From assembly GCA_017311185.1 (NCBI GenBank), contig JAESUZ010003499.1:1116001-1180000 (forward strand): a stretch of 64,000 nucleotides of DNA, given 5' to 3'. Origin of the DNA: Proteles cristata cristata (Eukaryota; Chordata; Mammalia; Carnivora; Hyaenidae). Positions 56,668 to 64,000 of the stretch are shown here, one piece after another. The notes beneath the pieces are model-generated. The model was not told where the DNA came from, did no database searches, and saw nothing but the letters and a program-made list of their open reading frames with translations. Numbering within the stretch: the stretch's first letter is position 1; each line of letters begins with the position of its first letter. Position numbers and translations under genes: made by a program.

Positions 56668-56790
56668 CTCGGTCACCTGCTGCTTGTCCAGGTGAAACAC
56701 CTGCCCGGAGCTGGCGGCGGCGATGTCCTCGTAGGCCAGGTAGCCGGGGTGAGTGCGGTCACCGCAGTCTCCTGTCAGCACAAAGACCAC
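56668..56790 (-). CDS. HMCN2: HMCN2 window exon 3: VWA domain, C-terminal part
   Basis: A 123-base exon (41 codons, phase 0 to 0) from [16 protein letters not shown] to [13 protein letters not shown]. It holds the last beta-strand of the VWA fold and the TGDCGDRTH segment, with an added Cys shared by hemicentins. The acceptor is TTCCAG and the donor GAG/GTGAGG. An 8.5-kb intron follows on the transcribed strand. Confidence 0.96.
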
Positions 56791-57127
56791 CTGGAAGAGG
56801 GACACAGAGCCTGGCTCGTGGCTTCCCCACTGGCCACCTTCTTCAGGCGTGAGCGGAGTGGCAGGGCCGGGCCAAGGGAGGAGGGGCCTGGGGCAAGCCC
56901 CTTCCTCCCTCCGGGCGCGGTGAATGCATCTGTCGAATGGGAATGATGAGAGCCCACCCCACGGGGATCAGGGCTGGTGCAGGTCAAGGGCGTAGCACAG
57001 GGGTCAGGAGGCCTACGGGCACAATAAACGGGAGCCATTATTAAATCGACAATAAGGAAGGAAATGGAAGTCAGCTTGGCCCGAGCAGCAGCCCCGGAGG
57101 CCACAAACTTAGAAGAACCGTGGGTTC

Positions 57128-57314
57128 TAAGGTTAAGTGTTCAACTTCGGCTCAGGTCATGATCTCACGGTTCATAAGTTCAAGTTCCGCACTGGGCTCT
57201 GTGCTGACAGCTCAGAGCCGGGAGCCTGCTTCCAATTCTGTGTCTCCCTCTCTCTCTGACCCACACCTGCTTGCACTCTCTCTCTCAAAAATAAATAAAC
57301 ATTTAAAAAAATTT
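57128..57314 (+). mobile_element. Felid tRNA-derived SINE, 5' shortened, first of a pair
   Basis: Lacks the usual GGGGCGCC head and begins at AAGGTTAAGTGTTCAACTTC. The rest is typical, with an AATAAATAAACATT tail. Confidence 0.92.
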
Positions 57315-57321
57315 GGGGGGG

Positions 57322-57540
57322 TGGGGCGCCTGCGTGGCTCAGTCGGTTAAGCATCCAACTTTGGCTCAGGTCATGATCTCACAGCCGTGGGTTCAAGCCC
57401 CGCGTCAGGCTCTGTGCTGACAGCTCAGAGCCTGGAACCTGCTTTGGATTCTGTGTCTCCATCTCTCTTTGTCCCTCCCCTGCTCACTCTCTGTCTCTGT
57501 CTCAAAAATAAATAAACCATTAAAAAAAATTTTTTTTAAT
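57322..57540 (+). mobile_element. Felid tRNA-derived SINE, second of a pair
   Basis: GGGGCGCCTGCGTGGCTCAG head with tail AATAAATAAACCATT, followed by a short AAG repeat. AGAAGAACC occurs both before the first SINE and after this one. Confidence 0.96.
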
Positions 57541-58083
57541 TAAAAAAGAAGAAGAAGAAGAACCTTGGAGAATGGAATTTGTTCTAGACTGGAGAACAGA
57601 GAGGCTCTTGAGAGCCTGAGGTCAGACAGCCCGTCTCGGGTCCCGTGCACACCCCTCCCCCACCCCTGGCTGTGACAACAAGAAGCAGAAGCCCCAGCAG
57701 AAGAGTCCAGACCTTGAGGCACTGGGAAAAGGGCGCCTCGCTCTGCAGCGATGGGAGCAGAGACGCCGCCAGGAGGAAGATGGATGGCGCAGGCTCTGAC
57801 AGGGTGCGAGGGGAGCGGGGGTGGTGTGGTCTTTATCAAGAATGAGCCTGGCCAGACGGCAGGAGCCCCATCAGGCAGGCGGGCGGGGGGCCCAGAGCAT
57901 GAGAACACACTTGGACTTGACCAGACCAGCTCCGTCTCAAGGGCTGGCGGAGACCCTGGAAGGGAAGCACCCACCCTCCGCTCGGCAGTTGGGGGCCCGG
58001 GCTGCGCGCACCTGGGACCCCAGCTTCCTCAGGGCCCCCCGCTGGGGTCCCCACGCTCGAGCTCCCCAAGCCGGTCCACTCAC

Positions 58084-58242
58084 CTGGGACTGTTTCAGCT
58101 GCAGGAGCCGCAGGACATCCTCCTTCCTGTGATAATCCTTGGCGCGGGCGTCCGAGAAGACGTAGATGAAGGAGCCGGGGTTGGCCACCTCCACAGCAGC
58201 CTTGATGGCTCCCACACTCATCTCTGGGCAGTCACCGCCTCC
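58084..58242 (-). CDS. HMCN2: HMCN2 window exon 2: VWA domain
   Basis: A 159-base exon (53 codons, phase 0 to 0). It starts [20 protein letters not shown], continues through [16 protein letters not shown] and ends [14 protein letters not shown] and [12 protein letters not shown] are hallmark VWA segments of hemicentins. The acceptor is CCCGCAG and the donor CAG/GTGAGT. It is symmetric, so skipping would keep frame but would remove the core of the VWA fold. Confidence 0.96.
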
Positions 58243-59399
58243 CTGCGGGACAGGGGTGTGTCAGGGGCTGCCGTCCACCTCCTCCAGGCAGGGCCACCCA
58301 GGTACACCTCCGACACGAACAACGGGGGGCCGGAGAGGGGCAATCCCCCAAGCTGCCTCTGTCCCGCCCATCTAGGGGTGAGGCCACCACACTCCTCCCC
58401 TGAGACAGTGTAACATCCGACCTGCTTTAACTCTAGACAAATATCGCCCGCTCACTCACCCATGCAAGAGTGGGGTCCCTCCCGCGGGGCCTGCTCTAAG
58501 CGCGATAATTATTTAATTACCGCTGCAGTGAGTGGTAGGGAGAGGAGGGAGGGGAGCCCCAGGACGACGAACAGATGCCCCCAAAGAAGCCACGTGTGCA
58601 CCAGGGCTTGGGGGACGGAGGTGCAGGAGGCGGCCAGGGGAAGGAGAGGCGGGCGTTGGGCAGAGGAAGGCATTGGACGCCAGCCGTCCCCGCAAATCCC
58701 CTCTGCAGCCTGCTCCGGAATCGGTCCCAGACCAACACACACCCCTGCCCTCCCGGCCCGCGTGCGGGGCTCCGTGAGAAAGGGCGCGTGTCCTGCCCCA
58801 ACAGCTGTGCACACCCAGCAACGGGGTCTGTGGGGTCTTACAGGAATGCCTTTCTCCTGGGCTCGTGCATCCAGCCCCCAAGCGCTTCCCGTCCCCTCCA
58901 GGCACCGGGCCCTGTTCTGAGTCCTGGGGGACCCGGCAGTGAACGAGACAGATATGTGGGGCCCGTTTTTAGGGGGCTGCTGTTCTCAGTGGCGGGGGGC
59001 GGGCGGCAGGGAAGGACAGACGCTGAACCAAGGCGCTCAGTGTGTGGGTTTGGGGGGTCGGCCCTGAGACCCCTTGCATCCTCCTTCAGCGGCCACATAC
59101 CTCCTTCTTCCACTGCTTCATCCATTCACTAAATATTAAGCACCTACTATGTCCCAGGCACAGGGGCTCCCGTAGGTACTTGGTTCACTGAATAAAGGAA
59201 GGAACCCCAAGAAGCAGAGGCTCTGCAGGGCCCCCAGGCTGGGGTGCGGCCACAGGCAGTGTTGGGAGGCAGACCACGGCAGTTCAGGGAGCCTCTATCT
59301 TGGCCACTGGGTAGGGTAAAGACCTTGGCCTCTGCATGGACCGGGAAGGACGCAGGAGGTTGCAGGGGGTGGGCAGCAGCCAGGGGCAGGGGGGCCCAC
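58243..59399 (-). other. HMCN2: HMCN2 intron between window exons 1 and 2
   Basis: A 1.16-kb GC-rich intron. The only repeat-like part is MIR-type sequence near 59115-59200 (TTAAGCACCTACTATG). Otherwise nothing is recognised. Confidence 0.8.
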
Positions 59400-59470
59400 C
59401 TGCACGTAGAGTTCTCTCAGCTCTCTCTGAAACACCACTGGGTCTGCCGTGAGGGTCACCGGGCCTATAT
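59400..59470 (-). CDS. HMCN2: HMCN2 window exon 1: VWA domain, middle
   Basis: A 71-base exon encoding (D)[23 protein letters not shown]. It is part of the VWA domain, just after the segment that should hold the DxTxS metal-binding motif, which lies in an upstream exon outside the window. The acceptor is CCCTGCAG and the donor CAG/GTGGGC. The exon begins with the last two bases of a split codon and ends in phase 0. The closely matching hemicentin-1 segment ([24 protein letters not shown]) supports the call. Confidence 0.93.
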
Positions 59471-59939
59471 CTGCAGGGAGAAGAGAGAGAGGTCCAGGTG
59501 GGCGTGGGTTTCCAGCTGTGTCGCCTCCGTGGGATAGAGCGATAGTTAGAAGATGGGCTTCCAGAGGGAAAGGAGGTGAAGTCGGGGCCCCAGAGACACT
59601 GCCCCCACTAAAGGGGTAGAGGTAAGGGAGCAGTTTCCAAGCCTTCCAGGATCTGACCTGGAAGAGAGGTCAGGCTACTCAGCCCCCTGCCCTGCTCCAC
59701 ACCAGACCAGAACTCCGAGGGAGCATGGAGGTGGGACGGAGGGCAGCCACCACCCCCCACCCCCAGCTCCTCCTCAAAACCACAGTCCCTAATCTTTTCT
59801 GACCAAGGCAATCTCCACCACCATCAGTGGGAAAGGAATTCTGCAAAGACAAAGCAACAGAGAACTGTCCAACGCCAGACTGATTAACAAGAATGGAATC
59901 CTCCAGAAACTCCATCCATTTGTTAGCTCGTTTAAAAAG

Positions 59940-60740
59940 AGCAGAATTAAATTACGGAGGTCGACTACCGCAAACGTAGGCGAGGACACGGAGCAACTGA
60001 AACTTCCATCCACTGCTGGCGGGAATGCAGAATGATCCAACCACTTTGGAAGACCAAGAGAACTTTCTAGAAACATGAAGCGGGTGCATACCGTACGACC
60101 CAGTCATTTCCCTCCTAGGTGTTTACCCAAGAGAAATGAAAACATATGTCCACACCGAGACTTGTAGCCCAGAACTGGAAACCAGTCAAATGTCCATCAA
60201 CCAAAGAAAGGGTAAACAAACTGCGGTCTCTTCATATAATCAAATGCTGCTCAGCAAGAAAACAGAACAAGCTACCAATGCAAGCAACCACACTGATGAG
60301 TCTCATAGACGTAACACCACACGAAGGAAGCCAGACACAAAAACGAGTGCATATTTAATGGCTCCATTTATAGAAGTTCTAGAACAGGCAGAATTATTCT
60401 AAGGTGGGAAAAAGTCAGAACAGGGGTTGTGTGGGGACTGGGGAGAGGCAGAAACGTTCTATATTGTGAAAGGAATGTGGGCTCCACGGGGATATCGGAG
60501 ATATCGTTCCTCCAAAATGCGAAGATTTGTGCATTTCAACGTATGTAAATTTCACCTCCTAAAACCAAAACTATAGACAGCGAGCATCCCTGAGTGAGGG
60601 TGGAGGGTGGGAAAGGTATAGACGAACCAGAGTGGCAGAACAGCTTTGATACTTGGTGGTGGGTATCTGGGGGTTCATTACCCTCTGCCCTGCTCACTTT
60701 GTGCATATTCGAAATGTTCCCCAATAAAAAGGTTTGTTTT
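59940..60740 (+). mobile_element. Old LINE-1 3' fragment
   Basis: Matches the ancient mammalian LINE-1 pattern: ACTGCTGGCGGGAATGCAGA, then TACCCAAGAGAAATGAAAAC, then CAAATGTCCATCAACCAAAG, ending near AATAAAAAGG. Non-coding and many times mutated. Confidence 0.82.
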
Positions 60741-61549
60741 AACAGCCATACTTGAAAGCCACAGCTCACATAAGACAAGGTTACCAGTGCACTAAAAATT
60801 GGCTAGAATTCCAACTCGCCATATGGACATCTGCACAACGGGGGTTTTACAAAGTTCATGGATGTCAAGTTTCTTAGGAAAATATTTCCTCCGAGTCCTT
60901 GGTGAACTCTAATAATGGACCGTTTTTAGCTCAAGAACTCTAAGTTCTAGTCACCCTAAAAAAAAAATCACTGTACACACCAACCAGGCAGCAGACCTTG
61001 GTCTTTCTTGGGGGAGGAAGCCCATGGAATTATCCAGCATGTACCCACAATTCTCAAGGGAGAGTGAGAATGTCGGGCACCCCTCCCTCAGCTGTTTCAG
61101 CCTTTACCAAGCCTCCCCCCCCCTCACCCCCACTTTCTGAACTCTGCAGTAACTGATTCAACCAAACGCCCAGGCTTTGCCCTCAGACAGACCTGATTGG
61201 AATGCTGGCTCCATCCTTCAGCTGTGGGGCCCCTCAGACCTGACCTCTCTGTCCCCAGACTCACTTTCCCCATCTGTAAAATGAGGCATGTAACAACACT
61301 ATCTCTCTTAGCTAAGAACCATCGCTCTGAAAACCCAGGGGGTCAGGGAGAGACACACCCTACATGGATTCTCTGCCTTCAGCAAGGGCTTGGCGGACAG
61401 GAGCTAGCCCAGCCCCCAAGGCCTCACGGCCGCCTCTGCTCCAGCGTGAGGTCCTCAAACTCTAGTCTGACGAAGAAAAGTGAATAATTTTACTCAATGT
61501 TGGTTATTTCCTTATTACATAATAATACATGTTCACTGTTTAAAAAACG

Positions 61550-61760
61550 AGACTAATGATATTGAGTTTATTAAGCACTTACTAAGCACCAGTCCGCGTG
61601 CCGAGATGTTTCCAGAGCATTAGCTCACTGACTCCTCCTTGGCACCTGGTAGGTCCACATTTTATAGAGGAGAAAATGGAAGCCTAAAGAGGTTAAATGA
61701 CTTGCCCAAAGACACACAGCCAGTCAGTGGCAAGGAAGAGCCTAGATCTGTACAAGTCCA
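61550..61760 (-). mobile_element. MIR element
   Basis: Nearly full antisense MIR: TTAAGCACTTACTAAGCACC through AGGTTAAATGACTTGCCCAA to ACACAGCCAGTCAGTGGCA. Confidence 0.85.
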
Positions 61761-61837
61761 GATACTGAGCTCTTGAGAATTGCTCCCTGTGAACTGTACA
61801 CAGAAATTCCTGACGCACGGGAAGAGAAGGGAATTCT

Positions 61838-62050
61838 GGGGCTCCTGGGTGGCTCACTAGGTTGAGCATCGGACTCTTGATTTCCGCTCAGGTCATGGTT
61901 TCATGGTTAATGAGTTCAAGCCCCACATGGGGCTCTGTGCTGAGAGCACAGAGCCTGCTTGGGATCGTCTCTCTCTCTCTCTCTCTGCCCCTCTGCTGCT
62001 TGTGGGTGAGCTCTCTCTTGAAGTAAATTAACTTAAGCATAGAAAGAAAG
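61838..62050 (+). mobile_element. Carnivore tRNA-derived SINE
   Basis: GGGGCTCCTGGGTGGCTCAC head and a degraded tail (AAGTAAATTAACTTAAGC). Flanks AGAGAAGGGAATTCT and AGAGAAAGGGATTCT look like a mutated duplication. Confidence 0.93.
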
Positions 62051-62069
62051 AGAAAGGGATTCTACCAAC

Positions 62070-62540
62070 CAAAGACAGTCATTTTGATTTTTAGACATAA
62101 CCTTCAAACTTTCATGCAGATTTGTAAATATACATCTTACAAGCATGCATCCTACTTTAGGCAGAATTTCCATGAAAGGATAAATAACATACTATTTTTA
62201 ACCTGATTCTTTTCACTGAACAACATTCTGAGCATCCTTCCAGAAAGCCGAAGGCTCAGTCCAAAACCATTTTTAATGACTACGGCGTATTTCCTTTGCA
62301 TAAATGACCACAGGTGGACTTGCCCAGAGTCCCACACTGCTTTGTTTCCAATGTTTATAACGAGCAGTGTGATCAAGAACACCTTTGGATCCATGGCATT
62401 TAAGCACCAGCTCGGATGTCTCCTTAAGCACCAGCTGGGATGTCTCCTTAGCATATACTCTCATAGGCAGAATCGCTGGGTCAAAGGCAAGGACATCTGT
62501 AAGGACTTTGGAAGCAAATTCAGGAACCTTTTAACTGTCC
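62070..62540 (+). mobile_element. Possible old LINE fragment
   Basis: TTTGTTTCCAATGTTTATAA and GAATCGCTGGGTCAAAGG echo degraded LINE-1 sequence. The remaining sequence is too mutated to classify. Confidence 0.4.
62401..62448. repeat. 24-base tandem duplication
   Basis: Two adjacent 24-base units differing at one base. Each reads TAAGCACCAGCT(C/G)GGA and ends TGTCTCCT. Confidence 0.95.
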
Positions 62541-64000
62541 TCCCGTGTTCCGGACGAGCCAGCCACTCGTCCGTCCCCCTGCCAACTCCAGAGCTGCCGG
62601 CCTGCGCCAGTTTTGCTCACATCACCCAAACTCCAGAATCCACACCGACTGCTCCCTGCCTGCAAACCGGGGTGGGGGTGGGGCAGCCCCTGGGAGCCCC
62701 ACGCTGCCTCCGTGGAGGCCCCGCCCACCCCCATCCTGGACTAGTGACATCAGGTGCCCCGAGATCCTCAATGCTGGGCCGCGCTAGGCTGACCGCGTTC
62801 TCTTCCATTCACAGCCCCGTAAGAACAATAAAGTTGGTGACCTGAGTTATCATAAATAAAACAGTTAGAAGGGCTGCTGCTTTATTCTATCGTCTGTGCA
62901 CTTCCTCCCTGGCGGCCGGGGCGGGGTTGACCATGACTCTCTTTCACGAAGGGACAATGATTGCTCAGCGAAGTTGATTCTGTTTGCAGTTCTACCATCG
63001 AAGGTCTAGCCTTCCACCACCAAGGCTGTTCTAGAAGAGTCTGCGCTCTGGGAGCAAGGACGATTCTTCTGGGACATTGGCCAGATGTCCCCATCCCTCA
63101 GCCATGTTCAGTGACACCTTCACCCAACCCCCTTATGTTCCAAGCGCAGGATCAGCATAGGCAGAGTGCCAGGGACTGTGCAGCTAACATCCAGACTCGG
63201 AAAATTTCAGGAGCCGGGGAGGATCTTCCGAGTGAGCCGGAAAGCCCTGGGAAGGATTTTCAGGTTGGCTTCTGTGTTAGTTTCCTATTGCTGCTTTAAT
63301 AAATCACTACACACTTAGCATCTTTAAACCGTCACACATCATTTCCGGAGGTCAGAAGGGCTAACGTTAAGGTATCAGCAGGGCTGCGTCCCTTCTGGAG
63401 GCTTTAAAGGAAAATCTGCTTCTTTGATTTTTCCAGCTTTTAGAGGCTGCCTGCGTTCCCTGGACCATGGCCCTTCTATGCGTTCAAAGCCCATAGCAAA
63501 GCATCTTCCCCCCCTCCTCCCTCCCCTCTGCTTCTCTGTGTTACCTCCTTCCGTGACTCTGACCACCTGCTTCCCACAGCCTCCATCATCCTGTCCCCAG
63601 CAAGAACGGGCTTGGGAAAAACCAACGTGACCGTCAACCTATGTGCCACACATAACAAAGTTGAAGCTAAAGAGATCCAAAAACCCCCTCTTTTTAAAGA
63701 TGGAGAAACTGAAGCCCAGAGGGGAGCAGGGAGTCCTTCAAGGTCAGCTGGGAAGATCTGGTGCAAGAGCTACTGGGTATTTCCCTCGGACAGCGACCCC
63801 TTTTCCCGTTCACCACGGTAGGCCTGGGGTCGAGGTCGGTGCCTGGCTCACGGTAAGCGCTCAACAAATCCAGTTCAAATAAGGAGCTGAATCAACCCAT
63901 CAGTGAATTCTGAATTGTTTGGGCAGCCCCAGGTCAGGACAAAGCTTCACTTATCTTTACGCCCCGTCTTGGAGCAATGCCAGGCATACAATCGACACTC

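Larger units (their letters stand above)
56791..58083 (-). other. HMCN2: HMCN2 intron between window exons 2 and 3
   Basis: A 1.29-kb intron. A tandem pair of SINEs occupies 57128-57540 and is followed by a short AAG repeat. The remainder is unremarkable GC-rich sequence. Confidence 0.85.
73..59470 (-). other. HMCN2: HMCN2 gene, internal 5' portion (28 coding exons)
   Basis: Hemicentin-2 is a very large secreted extracellular-matrix protein: signal peptide, VWA domain, a hemicentin-specific segment, a long array of Ig-like domains, then nidogen-G2F and EGF modules. Hemicentins form matrix tracks at epithelial junctions and basement membranes. The window encodes the C-terminal part of VWA (about residues 1-118 of the assembled product), the post-VWA segment (119-339), Ig1-Ig11 (340-1344) and half of Ig12 (1345-1386). 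I called HMCN2 rather than the paralogue HMCN1 because the residues match what I remember of human HMCN2 (for example [16 protein letters not shown] and VSYSGVVPG). All 28 exons join in frame with GT-AG introns, so the gene looks functional. Both ends run outside the window. No promoter is visible here. Confidence 0.95.
59471..64000 (-). other. HMCN2: HMCN2 upstream intron (partial)
   Basis: No coding exon is recognisable here. The exon encoding the start of VWA (expected FVFDVTGSM motif) was sought on the minus strand and not seen, so it lies beyond 64000. Contents are a LINE-1 remnant, a SINE, MIR pieces, a LINE-like stretch and a 24-base tandem duplication. From about 62540 to 64000 I see no element apart from MIR-like tail sequence near 63700-63880. 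Confidence 0.8.

Overview
This is mammalian nuclear DNA from a cat-family (felid) carnivore. The window carries about 29 copies of the carnivore tRNA-Lys-derived SINE in its felid form (head like GGGGCGCCTGGGTGGCTCAG, CT-rich middle, AATAAATAAA tail). The coding material is split into short exons with vertebrate splice signals. The species cannot be settled from the sequence alone.

One gene fills the window: HMCN2 (hemicentin-2), on the minus strand, so transcription runs from right to left. I could place 28 coding exons between 59470 and 73. Every exon junction keeps reading phase, and no stop or frameshift breaks the chain, which encodes about 1,386 residues. The first exon(s), carrying the signal peptide and the start of the von Willebrand A (VWA) domain, lie to the right of the window. 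The rest of the gene (further immunoglobulin domains and the C-terminal nidogen-G2F and EGF modules known for the family) lies to the left.

Layout in transcription order: 64000-59471 is upstream intron with an old LINE-1, SINE and MIR copies. Exons 1-3 of the window (59470-56668) finish the VWA domain. Exons 4-7 (48195-43243) encode the hemicentin-specific region after VWA. Exons 8-28 (40651-73) encode Ig-like domains 1 to 11 and the first half of Ig12. Ig2 and Ig9 are each one exon; Ig1, Ig3-8, Ig10 and Ig11 are each split over two; the Ig12 exon is the last in the window. Ig domains start and end in phase 1. Large introns lie at 48196-56667, 25711-32993 and 8011-17304.

The intergenic-looking remainder is intron filled with SINEs, old LINE-1 pieces, MIR elements and simple repeats. 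By my count 24 of 29 felid-type SINEs lie antisense to HMCN2. Several are paired or nested, and one lies about 24 bases from a splice acceptor (exon 19). I found no second protein gene, no RNA gene, no CRISPR array and no novel molecular system. The points of interest are gene structure, splice-site context and SINE history.
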